In this document: in pieces, positions 14,311-22,128 of the stretch
Position numbering within the stretch: position 1 is the stretch's first letter
Layout: every line of letters starts with the position of its first letter
Source: Candidatus Merdenecus merdavium
GTDB lineage: Bacteria > Bacillota > Clostridia > Lachnospirales > Lachnospiraceae
DNA: 22,143 nucleotides
NCBI GenBank assembly: GCA_018715425.1
Contig: DVLR01000240.1
Coordinates: 1-22,143, forward strand
Reading direction: 5' to 3'
Program-made: the position numbers and the translations under genes
Notes under the pieces: generated by a model
What the model was told of the DNA's origin: nothing
The model's database searches: none
What the model saw: only the letters and a program-made list of their open reading frames with translations

Positions 14311-14754
14311 ATGACAACAATAACAAAAATCGTATTTGTTATAGCACTTATATTAAGCATCTTTGTTCCTTTTGGTTATTATTTCATCGGAGAGAAAAAC
14401 AAAAAAAGATACAAAAAGTCCATTGCAAGTAATGTATTCTTCTTCTTTGGAACCTTAGTAATAGCAACGATTGTAACTTACTCAGGAAGTAGCACTGCAT
14501 TAGCTGCTGAAGGTGCTACGGCTGCAAGCTCTGCAGGTTTAGCTACTGGCCTTGGTTATATCGCTGCCGCTTTAGTTACTGGTTTATCATGTATAGGTGG
14601 TGGTATTGCAGTTGCTAGTGCTGCAAGTGCTGCTCTTGGAGCAATCAGTGAAGATCCATCCATCTTTGGTAAATCACTTATTTTTGCAGGTCTTGCAGAA
14701 GGTGTTGCCCTTTACGGACTCATCATCTCCTTCATGATCTTAGGTAAACTTTAA
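14311..14754 (+). CDS. ntpK: V-type ATPase proteolipid subunit K with N-terminal extension
   Basis: The 147-residue rotor-ring subunit has four hydrophobic stretches (~5-26, 42-58, 76-108, 119-145). The last two form the ion-carrying hairpin, with the carboxylate Glu130 in FAGLAEGVALYG and the conserved SEDP loop (113-116). The first ~65 residues are an additional segment with two helices joined by a basic loop, ending in SSTALAAEG, which resembles a signal-peptidase site. Single-hairpin c-type proteolipids need only ~75-80 residues, so the N-terminal part may be removed or retained. Residues next to Glu130 are Gly131 and Val132 where sodium-binding rings have polar ligands. The SD is AGAGGAGG. 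The next gene starts three bases after the stop. Confidence 0.92.
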   Translation: MTTITKIVFVIALILSIFVPFGYYFIGEKNKKRYKKSIASNVFFFFGTLVIATIVTYSGSSTALAAEGATAASSAGLATGLGYIAAALVTGLSCIGGGIAVASAASAALGAISEDPSIFGKSLIFAGLAEGVALYGLIISFMILGKL

Positions 14755-14757
14755 TAG

Positions 14758-15066
14758 ATGAAGATGTATCTTATTAGTGATAACGTGGATACTCTAACTG
14801 GAATGAGACTAGCAGGAGTGGAAGGCTGTGTTGTTCATCAAAAGAAGCATTTAAAGCAAGAGCTTGAAAAGGCTGTTGCCGATAAAGAAATTAGCATTAT
14901 TCTTTTAACAGAAAAATTTGGAAAGGAATTTCCAGATATTATAGATGATGTAAAGTTAAAGAGAAAACTTCCATTGATTATTGAAATTCCAGATAGACAC
15001 GGAACTGGGCGTAAGCCTGATTTTATCACATCTTATGTAAGCGAAGCCATTGGGCTTAAACTATAG
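14758..15066 (+). CDS. ntpG: V-type ATPase subunit F (NtpG)
   Basis: The 102-residue rotor subunit sits with D in the central shaft. The opening MKMYLISDNVDTLTGMRLAGV and the later IILLTEKFG are the standard alternating strand-helix pattern of archaeal/bacterial subunit F. It begins three bases after the ntpK stop and has no evident SD (only AGGTAAACTTTAATAG upstream), so it probably depends on coupling to ntpK. Its stop lies 34 bases before the chosen ntpE start. In E. hirae this gene follows ntpC. Here it stands between K and E. Confidence 0.92.
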   Translation: MKMYLISDNVDTLTGMRLAGVEGCVVHQKKHLKQELEKAVADKEISIILLTEKFGKEFPDIIDDVKLKRKLPLIIEIPDRHGTGRKPDFITSYVSEAIGLKL

Positions 15067-15100
15067 AAAAATATCCAGTAAAGTAAAGAAGGTGAATATT

Positions 15101-15688
15101 TTGACCATTGAGGAAAAATTAAAACATTTTCAGGAGTCTACCTTAATGGCTGCACGCCAAAAAAGCGAAAAGATACTAAATGAGTATCAATATTCTTTGA
15201 ATAAGCAGTTGGATGATCACAAAAAAGAAAAAGAAAACCAAATTGCTTTTGAAATGAAAGTGGAGGAAGATAGCATCCGAAGAGAAAATAACAAGGAACT
15301 TTCCAAAGCTCAATTAGAAATTAAAAAAAGACTTTCTAAAAGACATGACGAATTAAAAAACATGTTGTTTTCAGAGCTTTTTGAGCTAGTAGGAAAATAT
15401 CGTTCCACTGAAGAATATAAAGAACTATTGGTAAATCAGATAAAAAAAGCTTTAGAATTTGCGAAAAGTAAACCATTAAAAATTTATATAGACCCGAAAG
15501 ACGAACATTTAAAACAAGAACTAGAAGATAGAGCAAATACTTCTCTTTATCTATCAGAATATGAATTCATGGGGGGCACCAGGGCTGTCATTTCAGAAAG
15601 CAACATCCTCATCGACAACTCCTTTGAAAGCAAAATAGCTGAACTAAAGGAAAACTTTTCACTGGACGGAGGCAATTTAAATGGATAG
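15101..15688 (+). CDS. ntpE: V-type ATPase stalk subunit E
   Basis: The 195-residue peripheral-stalk subunit opens MTIEEKLKHFQES, as usual for this family. It has a long charged coiled coil (to ~100) and a mixed C-terminal head (EFMGGTRAVISESNILIDNSFESKI) that contacts the A/B head. I choose TTG at 15101: AAGAAGG ends eight bases upstream and the resulting N-terminus matches the family. The frame stays open to an ATG at 15050, but that start overlaps ntpG and lacks an SD. A GTG at 15092 is in frame but lies within the SD. The last eight bases overlap the start of ntpA, so the two are probably translationally coupled. Confidence 0.9.
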   Translation: MTIEEKLKHFQESTLMAARQKSEKILNEYQYSLNKQLDDHKKEKENQIAFEMKVEEDSIRRENNKELSKAQLEIKKRLSKRHDELKNMLFSELFELVGKYRSTEEYKELLVNQIKKALEFAKSKPLKIYIDPKDEHLKQELEDRANTSLYLSEYEFMGGTRAVISESNILIDNSFESKIAELKENFSLDGGNLNG

Positions 15689-17447
15689 AACAGGTATAAT
15701 CTATGGTATCAACGGCCCTGTTATCTATTTAAAAGGTAACACTGGGTTTAAGATGGCAGAAATGGTATACGTCGGAAAAGAAAGATTAGTCGGCGAAGTC
15801 ATCAACTTAACAAAAGACATGACAACCATTCAAGTATTCGAAGAAACAACTGGACTTAAGCCAGGAGAAGAGGTTGTCGCTACAGGTGATGCCATCTCTG
15901 TAGTATTAGGTCCTGGAATTATTGATAATATCTTTGATGGTATAGAAAGACCCTTAAGTGAGATTGCAAAAGAATCTGGAAAATATATTAACCGTGGTGT
16001 GAATGTATCATCACTTGATACTAGCAAGCTATGGGATGTTCATATGACCATAGGGGCTGGCGATACAGTAACACCTGGAACTATTATTGCAGAGGTTCCT
16101 GAAACAAGAGCCATCACTCATAAATCAATGGTCCCTCCCCATCTGGAAGGAACGATTGTAAGTGTGGTATCTGATGGTCAATATACCATTGAAGATACCA
16201 TTGCCATATTAAAAACAGATAAAGGTGTTGAAGTTCCCTTAACATTAGCGCAAAAATGGCCCATCCGTATTCCTAGACCAACACAGAAAAGATATGCTGC
16301 TGAAAAGCCCCTTATCACTGGTCAAAGAATTATGGATACCTTATTCCCTCTTGCAAAAGGAGGTACGGCCGCTATCCCAGGAGGATTTGGTACTGGTAAA
16401 ACAATGTCTCAACATCAGATCGCTAAATGGTCAGATGCTGATATTATTATCTACATCGGGTGCGGTGAACGTGGAAATGAAATGACTCAAGTTCTTGAAG
16501 AGTTTAAAGAGCTAATAGATCCCCGTTCTGGCAATCCGTTAATGGATCGAACAACCTTAATCGCTAACACTTCAAATATGCCAGTAGCCGCAAGAGAGGC
16601 ATCTATCTACACTGGAATTACCCTTGCAGAATACTATCGTGATATGGGATATGATGTTGCTATTATGGCTGATTCTACTTCCCGTTGGGCAGAGGCACTC
16701 CGTGAATTATCAGGACGTTTGGAAGAAATGCCAGCTGAGGAAGGCTTCCCTGCTTATTTAGCCTCTAGGCTTTCTGCTTTCTATGAGAGAGCTGGTATGA
16801 TGGAAAACCTAAATCATACAGAAGGAAGTGTTTCTATTATCGGTGCTGTATCTCCCCAAGGTGGAGACTTCTCCGAACCGGTAACTCAAAATACGAAACG
16901 TTTTGTACGTTGTTTCTGGGGCCTTGATAAATCCCTTGCCTATGCAAGACACTTCCCTGCTATTAACTGGCTTACTAGTTACAGTGAATATTTAGGAGAT
17001 CTGGCACCTTGGTATAAAAATAATATTGCACCAGATTTTGTAGATAGTCGCAATCAACTAGTAGCCTTATTAAATCAAGAGAGCAGCTTAATGGAAATCG
17101 TAAAGTTAATCGGTAGTGATGTTCTTCCAGATGACCAAAAACTAGTCATTGAGATCGCAAGAGTTATCCGCCTTGGATTCCTTCAACAAAATGCTTTCCA
17201 TGCTGAAGACACCTGCGTTCCTATGATGAAACAATATAAAATGATGAAAGTCATCCTCTATTTATACGAAAAATCAAAAAAATTAGTGACTATGGGGATG
17301 CCTATTTCAGTGTTAAAAGAGGATACTATCTTTGAAAAAATAATCTCTATTAAGTATGATGTTGCAAATGATGAATTAGATACCTTTGATGATTATATGA
17401 AAGCCATCGACACCTTCTATGACACCGTACTTGAGAAGAATGCATAG
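15681..17447 (+). CDS. ntpA: V-type ATPase catalytic subunit A
   Basis: The 588-residue nucleotide-hydrolysing subunit of the A3B3 head has an N-terminal beta-barrel (1-~70), the A-specific non-homologous region (~110-185), P-loop GGFGTGKT (234-241) and GER with Glu263. It also shows ADSTSRWAEALRE and the C-terminal helical domain. The P-loop has Gly where many A subunits have Pro (GPFGSGKT), but Lys240 and Thr241 are intact, so activity is expected. The start is ATG with GGAGG nine bases upstream, overlapping the ntpE stop by eight bases. ntpB follows closely with its own strong SD. The direction of use (ATP synthesis or ion pumping) cannot be told from the sequence. Confidence 0.98.
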   Translation: MDRTGIIYGINGPVIYLKGNTGFKMAEMVYVGKERLVGEVINLTKDMTTIQVFEETTGLKPGEEVVATGDAISVVLGPGIIDNIFDGIERPLSEIAKESGKYINRGVNVSSLDTSKLWDVHMTIGAGDTVTPGTIIAEVPETRAITHKSMVPPHLEGTIVSVVSDGQYTIEDTIAILKTDKGVEVPLTLAQKWPIRIPRPTQKRYAAEKPLITGQRIMDTLFPLAKGGTAAIPGGFGTGKTMSQHQIAKWSDADIIIYIGCGERGNEMTQVLEEFKELIDPRSGNPLMDRTTLIANTSNMPVAAREASIYTGITLAEYYRDMGYDVAIMADSTSRWAEALRELSGRLEEMPAEEGFPAYLASRLSAFYERAGMMENLNHTEGSVSIIGAVSPQGGDFSEPVTQNTKRFVRCFWGLDKSLAYARHFPAINWLTSYSEYLGDLAPWYKNNIAPDFVDSRNQLVALLNQESSLMEIVKLIGSDVLPDDQKLVIEIARVIRLGFLQQNAFHAEDTCVPMMKQYKMMKVILYLYEKSKKLVTMGMPISVLKEDTIFEKIISIKYDVANDELDTFDDYMKAIDTFYDTVLEKNA

Positions 17448-17468
17448 CTTTTGAAAGGAGGGAACACT

Positions 17469-18860
17469 ATGTCAATTGAATATTTAGGATTAAGTGAGAT
17501 TAATGGACCTCTCGTCGTATTAGAAGGCGTGCAAGATGCTGCTTATGAAGAAATTGTAGAAATTAAAGTAGATGGTCAACAGAAAAAAATAGGACGTATT
17601 GTGGAGGTCTATGAGGACAAAGCCGTGATTCAGGTTTTCGAAGGTTCAGAGAATATGTCACTTAAGAACACTCATACAAAACTAACAGGGCACCCTATGG
17701 AAGTATCCCTGTCAGGTGATATCCTCGGAAGAACCTTTAATGGAATTGGGCAGCCTATTGATGATCTAGGAGATATTATTCCAGAGAAAAAGTTAAATAT
17801 CAATGGACTTCCTTTAAATCCTGTGGCAAGGGAATATCCACGTAACTACATTAGAACTGGTATTTCTGCTATTGATGGACTAACCACCTTAATTCGTGGT
17901 CAGAAACTTCCAATCTTTTCTGGTGATGGTTTACCCCATAACCAGCTAGCAGCCCAAATCGTTAAACAAGCCTCACTTGGTGATGATTCTGACGATAAAT
18001 TCTGTATCGTTTTTGCAGCCATGGGAGTTAAGCACGATGTTGCAGAATTCTTTCGAAGAACTTTCGAAGAAAGCGGTGCCGCCGATCACGTGGTTATGTA
18101 TTTGAACTTAGCAAATGACCCTGTAGTCGAGCGTTTGATTACACCAAAGGTAGCTTTAACAGCTGCTGAATATCTGGCTTATGAAAAACACATGCACGTT
18201 TTAGTTATCTTAACGGATATGACATCCTTTGCCGAAGCTATGCGTGAAGTTTCTTCCTCTAAAGGTGAAATACCAAGTAGGAAAGGTTATCCAGGCTATC
18301 TATACAGCGAATTAGCTACTCTTTACGAACGTGCTGGTATTGTAGAAGGCATTAATGGATCCGTTACCCAGATTCCAATTTTAACTATGCCTGGCGATGA
18401 CATTACTCATCCAATTCCAGACTTAACGGGATATATTACGGAAGGTCAAATCGTACTAGATCGAGCAATGCAAGGTCAAGCTATCTACCCACCAATCAAC
18501 GTCCTTCCTTCCCTGTCTCGTCTCATGAAAGATGGTATTGGGGAAGGCTATACAAGAGCAGACCATCAGGACTTGGCAAACCAGCTTTTCTCTTGCTATG
18601 CAAAGGTTGGAGATGCAAGAGCTTTAGCCTCCGTTATAGGTGAAGATGAATTATCCCCTCTAGATAAGAAATATCTAGAGTTTGGTAAACGCTTTGAATC
18701 AGACTACGTAGGACAGGGCGAATTTGAAAACCGTATGATCGAAGAAACCTTAGACAAGGGCTGGGAACTTTTGGGTATGTTGCCAAGAGAAGAATTAGAC
18801 CGTATCGATACTAAGGTGTTAGATCAATACTATAAGCCATCGGAAGATTTAAAGGAATAA
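17469..18860 (+). CDS. ntpB: V-type ATPase regulatory subunit B
   Basis: The 463-residue non-catalytic partner of A in the A3B3 head has family marks SIEYLGLSEINGPL at the start and SGDGLPHNQLAAQI in place of a P-loop. It also shows MTSFAEAMREVSSSKGEIPSRKGYPGYLY (split here: MTSFAEAMREVSS and GYPGYLYSELATLYERAG) and MPGDDITHPIPDLTGYITEG. The missing P-loop is normal for B. I start at ATG 17469, six bases after AAAGGAGGG (17454-17462). A TTG at 17451 would place the SD inside the gene. Its stop lies 13 bases before ntpD. Confidence 0.98.
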   Translation: MSIEYLGLSEINGPLVVLEGVQDAAYEEIVEIKVDGQQKKIGRIVEVYEDKAVIQVFEGSENMSLKNTHTKLTGHPMEVSLSGDILGRTFNGIGQPIDDLGDIIPEKKLNINGLPLNPVAREYPRNYIRTGISAIDGLTTLIRGQKLPIFSGDGLPHNQLAAQIVKQASLGDDSDDKFCIVFAAMGVKHDVAEFFRRTFEESGAADHVVMYLNLANDPVVERLITPKVALTAAEYLAYEKHMHVLVILTDMTSFAEAMREVSSSKGEIPSRKGYPGYLYSELATLYERAGIVEGINGSVTQIPILTMPGDDITHPIPDLTGYITEGQIVLDRAMQGQAIYPPINVLPSLSRLMKDGIGEGYTRADHQDLANQLFSCYAKVGDARALASVIGEDELSPLDKKYLEFGKRFESDYVGQGEFENRMIEETLDKGWELLGMLPREELDRIDTKVLDQYYKPSEDLKE

Positions 18861-18873
18861 GAGGTGATAAACC

Positions 18874-19491
18874 ATGAATCCTAATACATTCCCCACCAAG
18901 GGCAATCTCATTCTGGCAAAAAACTCATTAGCTCTTGCAAGGCAAGGCTATGAGCTCATGGACAAGAAACGTAATATTTTAATCAGAGAGCTCATGTCCT
19001 TAATTAGTCAAGCTTCTGATATACAATCCCAGATTGATACCACCTTTACCCTTGCATACGATGCACTTCAAAAGGCCAACATACAATTGGGAATTAACTA
19101 TGTTAGACAGATCTCATATTCCGTTCCTGTAGAAGATTCTATCAGAATTAAAACAAGGAGTATCATGGGAACCGAGATCCCCCTTGTGGAAGCAGAAAAA
19201 AAAGCATCTATGCCAACCTACGGATATTACAGCACGACGAACGCCTTAGATGAGGCTAAAGTAGCTTTTGAAAAGGTGAAAGAATTGACTCTCACTTTAT
19301 CCATGGTGGAAAACTCAGCTTATCGTCTAGCTAATAGTATTAAAAAGACCCAAAAAAGAGCCAATGCTCTTAAGAATATCACGATTCCTACTTACGAAGT
19401 GCTTTCTAAAAATATTCAGAATGCTTTAGAAGAAAAGGAACGAGAAGAATTTACGAGATTAAAAGTAATTAAACGTATGCAACATAAGTAG
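18874..19491 (+). CDS. ntpD: V-type ATPase central shaft subunit D
   Basis: The 205-residue subunit forms the antiparallel coiled-coil shaft that turns inside A3B3. The opening NPNTFPTKGNLILAKNSL and the LARQGYELMDKKRNIL segment are characteristic. The middle is the less conserved globular part, and the C-terminal helix (~165-205, with Lys/Arg/Glu repeats) closes the coiled coil. The SD is AAGAGGTGA, and the gene begins 13 bases after the ntpB stop. It is the last gene of the operon, and a hairpin terminator lies 30 bases further on. No ntpH/J (K+ transporter) gene follows as in E. hirae. Confidence 0.95.
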   Translation: MNPNTFPTKGNLILAKNSLALARQGYELMDKKRNILIRELMSLISQASDIQSQIDTTFTLAYDALQKANIQLGINYVRQISYSVPVEDSIRIKTRSIMGTEIPLVEAEKKASMPTYGYYSTTNALDEAKVAFEKVKELTLTLSMVENSAYRLANSIKKTQKRANALKNITIPTYEVLSKNIQNALEEKEREEFTRLKVIKRMQHK

Positions 19492-19521
19492 ATCCTTCCA
19501 TTCACAAAACCGTACTATTTA

Positions 19522-19560
19522 AGGGATGCCCCATATCCATTATGAGGTATCCCTATTTTT
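19522..19560 (+). terminator. Terminator of the V-type ATPase operon
   Basis: AGGGATGCC (19522-19530) pairs with GGTATCCCT (19546-19554) through one G-U pair, and ATTTTT follows. It lies 30 bases past the ntpD stop. Confidence 0.8.
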
Positions 19561-19599
19561 CTATTTCTCTTCTATTTCTCCATTTCTCTGCTCTTTCTA

Positions 19600-19628
19600 T
19601 TGACATTTTCCCTTAATTTATGTAGTAT
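19600..19628 (+). promoter_or_regulatory. Sigma-A-like promoter of the NlpC/P60 gene
   Basis: A perfect TTGACA (19600-19605), a 17-base spacer and TAGTAT (19623-19628). The start near 19635 gives a leader of about 120 nt, long enough to hold structure. Confidence 0.65.
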
Positions 19629-19662
19629 CTTAAGTAGATTTGTAATACTTTATTAACGTTTA

Positions 19663-19710
19663 GGCAGGTTATTAAATACTTTTGTAACAGTTTTTTTGTT
19701 AAATCCTGCC
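19663..19710 (+). other. Leader hairpin in the NlpC/P60 transcript
   Basis: GGCAGG (19663-19668) pairs with CCTGCC (19705-19710) around a 36-base AT-rich loop that has its own TAAC/GTTA stem. It lies inside the predicted leader, 45 bases before the start codon. I cannot match it to a known riboswitch. Confidence 0.35.
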
Positions 19711-19755
19711 CGTAACAACTAAATTTATATGATATTTATAATTAAAGGAGTGCAT

Positions 19756-22128
19756 ATGAAGAAAAAAGCAGTCTTAGCATTGTTGCTAAGTATGACTACA
19801 TTCTCAACCCTATCAACCAATGTGCTTGCAACCCCAATGATAGACTCTAATATTTCAAGTATGGAGATAGATGAGAATCCTTTATCCTCTGATACAGTGT
19901 TAGATACCCCAAACTCAAATATGGCCTCTGACACTTCAGATATGCGTACATACTCAGAATCATCCAACTCTGATCTGCTAAATCAACAAAACAATACAAG
20001 AACCATAGCTACGGGACGTTGGAATTACACCAACGGTAATTGGTCTTATATCGACAGCGAAGGAAGAACGAAAACTGGCTGGTATTTAGTAAATAATGTT
20101 TACTATTATTCTAATGAACACGGCATCATGCAGTCAGACAAATGGATTGGTAATTACTACGTAACTTCCGACGGATCCATGGCAACAGACACCTGGATCG
20201 GAAACTACTACGTAGACTCAACAGGTTTATGGATTCCTGGAAAAGTTTTAAACATTTCCAAGTGGGTATCAGAGGGAAATACATGGTATTACTATGATGC
20301 AGATGGTAAAATGGCTACGGGATGGCGTGCAATTGGTGGTGCTTGGTATTACTTCAATCCCAATGGCAGTATGGCTACTGGGTGGCAACTCATTGGCGAT
20401 ACTTGGTATTACCTAAATTCCAATGGTAGCATGGCTACTGGGTGGCAGCTCATTGGTGGTGCTTGGTATTACCTAAATCCCAATGGCAGCATGGCTACTG
20501 GATGGCAGCTCCTTGGTGGTACTTGGTATTACCTAAATCCCAATGGCAACATGGCTACGGGATGGGGGCACATCAACGGTGTTTGGTATTATCTAAATCC
20601 TAATGGTAGTATGGCTACTGGATGGCAACATATTGGCGGTACTTGGTATTACCTCAATTCCGATGGCAGCATGGCTACTGGATGGCTTACCTTATCAAGT
20701 GGTAAGTATTATTTAAAGCCAAGTGGTGATATGGTTACTGGATGGCTCGATTTAGATGGAACACGATACTATATGGATACCTCTGGCAGTATGGTTACTA
20801 ATAAATGGATCAACGATTCTTTTATAGGGAATGACGGTAAAATGGCTACCTCCTCTTGGGTTGATAATGGTCAGCATTATGTAGACGAAAATGGATTATT
20901 AGATCCAAATAAAACAGCTGATGAAACAAATGAGGATAACACAACACCTGATGTTTACGATGGAAGTGGATGGAAAGCAAAAGATGGCTTGTGGTACTAT
21001 CAAAACAATGGTAAGCAAATTACTGGGTGGATTAAAGTTAATGGTAATCGATACTATTTAAATGAACCAACTGGAGAAATGAGAACTGGATGGTTTTCCT
21101 ATAAAGGAAATAAATACTATTTCAATCCAAGCGGTGCACTGGTTTCTGGATGGATCAGATGGGATCAAGCATGGTATTACTCGGATGCTTCTGGTCGAAT
21201 GCTTACAAACAGATGGATCGAAAATTATTACGTTGGAGCTGACGGTAAGATGGCCACCTATTGCTGGGTCGATAACGACAAATATTTCGTTGATGAAAAC
21301 GGTGTTTGGGATCAAAGCAAGAAACCTGCTATAGATCAAGCGACTCCTACGGCATACGATGGATCAGGATGGGTTATAAAAAATAATAGTTGGTATTATT
21401 ATCATAGCGGCAAACAAATTACTGGTTGGATAGAATGTAACGGAGTAAGATATTATTTAGATAAGTCCACTGGGAAGATGAAGACTGGGTGGCTAACATA
21501 CGATGGCGAAGAATATTACTTTGATGCATCTGGTGCCATGAAAAAATTCTGGTTTGTTGCGGAAGATGGATGGTATTACGCCAATGCTTTTGGCCAAAAA
21601 TTGACAAGCACCTGGATTGGCGAATATTACATTACAAGTAGTGGAAAAATGGCTACTGGGTCTGTAACCATTGGAGACAAGACTTATATCTTTGATAGTA
21701 GTGGTAAATTACTTAGTGCTGACCGTGCAACTTTAGAAAAAGGGAAACAGATAGCTGCCTTTGCCAAACAGTTTGAAGGCAACCCATATGTAAATGGTGG
21801 AACAAGCTTAACAAACGGAGCTGACTGCTCAGGCTTTGTAATGTCTGTTATGGCAAACTTTAATATTAAAATCCTCAGAGTTGCCGACGCCCAAGCTGCT
21901 GGACCAACTCAGAAACAGATCAACGAAGGATACGCAAAAGGTGTGGCAGTAACTGAAGCCACTATGATTCCTGGTGATTTGGTCTTCTACTCAAATGGTG
22001 GAGTTATTGATCATGTTGGTCTTTATATTGGAGATGGGAAGATTATTCATGCTTCTACTTCTAAAACAGGCATTAAGATTTCCCCATATAATTATAAAAC
22101 ACCGGCAAAGATCATGAGATACTTCTAA
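19756..22128 (+). CDS. Secreted NlpC/P60 peptidoglycan hydrolase with cell-wall-binding repeats
   Basis: The 790-residue protein begins with a signal peptide (MKKKAVLALLLSMTTFSTLS, cleavage probably after NVLA). A Ser/Asn-rich linker and many choline/glucan-binding type repeats follow, of the kind GWxxIGGxWYYLNxNGSMAT (~80-655). The C-terminal NlpC/P60 domain (~660-790) has catalytic Cys691 in GADCSGFV, His753 in IDHVGLYIG and His765 in IIHAS. Such enzymes cut peptide bonds in peptidoglycan, usually between D-Glu and the diamino acid. The repeats would hold the enzyme at the cell surface or on its polymers. I start at 19756 because AAAGGAG lies five bases upstream and the signal peptide begins there. 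An ATG at 19729 is upstream of the SD. Its stop is 15 bases before the window end. Confidence 0.93.
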   Translation: MKKKAVLALLLSMTTFSTLSTNVLATPMIDSNISSMEIDENPLSSDTVLDTPNSNMASDTSDMRTYSESSNSDLLNQQNNTRTIATGRWNYTNGNWSYIDSEGRTKTGWYLVNNVYYYSNEHGIMQSDKWIGNYYVTSDGSMATDTWIGNYYVDSTGLWIPGKVLNISKWVSEGNTWYYYDADGKMATGWRAIGGAWYYFNPNGSMATGWQLIGDTWYYLNSNGSMATGWQLIGGAWYYLNPNGSMATGWQLLGGTWYYLNPNGNMATGWGHINGVWYYLNPNGSMATGWQHIGGTWYYLNSDGSMATGWLTLSSGKYYLKPSGDMVTGWLDLDGTRYYMDTSGSMVTNKWINDSFIGNDGKMATSSWVDNGQHYVDENGLLDPNKTADETNEDNTTPDVYDGSGWKAKDGLWYYQNNGKQITGWIKVNGNRYYLNEPTGEMRTGWFSYKGNKYYFNPSGALVSGWIRWDQAWYYSDASGRMLTNRWIENYYVGADGKMATYCWVDNDKYFVDENGVWDQSKKPAIDQATPTAYDGSGWVIKNNSWYYYHSGKQITGWIECNGVRYYLDKSTGKMKTGWLTYDGEEYYFDASGAMKKFWFVAEDGWYYANAFGQKLTSTWIGEYYITSSGKMATGSVTIGDKTYIFDSSGKLLSADRATLEKGKQIAAFAKQFEGNPYVNGGTSLTNGADCSGFVMSVMANFNIKILRVADAQAAGPTQKQINEGYAKGVAVTEATMIPGDLVFYSNGGVIDHVGLYIGDGKIIHASTSKTGIKISPYNYKTPAKIMRYF
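20311..20790 (+). repeat. Eight tandem 60-bp repeats (20-residue cell-wall-binding units)
   Basis: Eight units of exactly 60 bp begin with ATGG(C/T)TAC at 20311, 20371, 20431, 20491, 20551, 20611, 20671 and 20731. The first six are very alike at the DNA level, including silent positions. The last two have diverged. They encode MATGW-start units with a central WYY or YY motif. Confidence 0.95.
20956..21720 (+). repeat. Two copies of a ~399-bp module in the NlpC/P60 gene
   Basis: YDGSGW at 20956 recurs at 21355, 399 bp later. The order that follows is the same in both: W-rich unit, GKQITGWI, NG.RYYL, TG.M.TGW, YYF..SGA, then W..WYY. The run NRWIENYYVGADGKMAT in the first copy matches TWIGEYYITSSGKMAT in the second. 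The linker and third segment before 20956 (20776-20955) also match the end of the first copy, with three residues more. Confidence 0.8.

Noticed and set aside
15050..15100. ATG at 15050 as the start of ntpE
   Set aside because: It lies inside ntpG without an SD, and the TTG at 15101 gives the family-typical N-terminus MTIEEKL with a good SD.
19729..19755. ATG at 19729 as the start of the NlpC/P60 gene
   Set aside because: The SD AAAGGAG lies downstream of it, and the signal peptide starts at 19756.
20311..20790. Regular 60-bp repeats considered as a CRISPR-like array
   Set aside because: The units are contiguous, translate in one frame as cell-wall-binding repeats and have no unique spacers.
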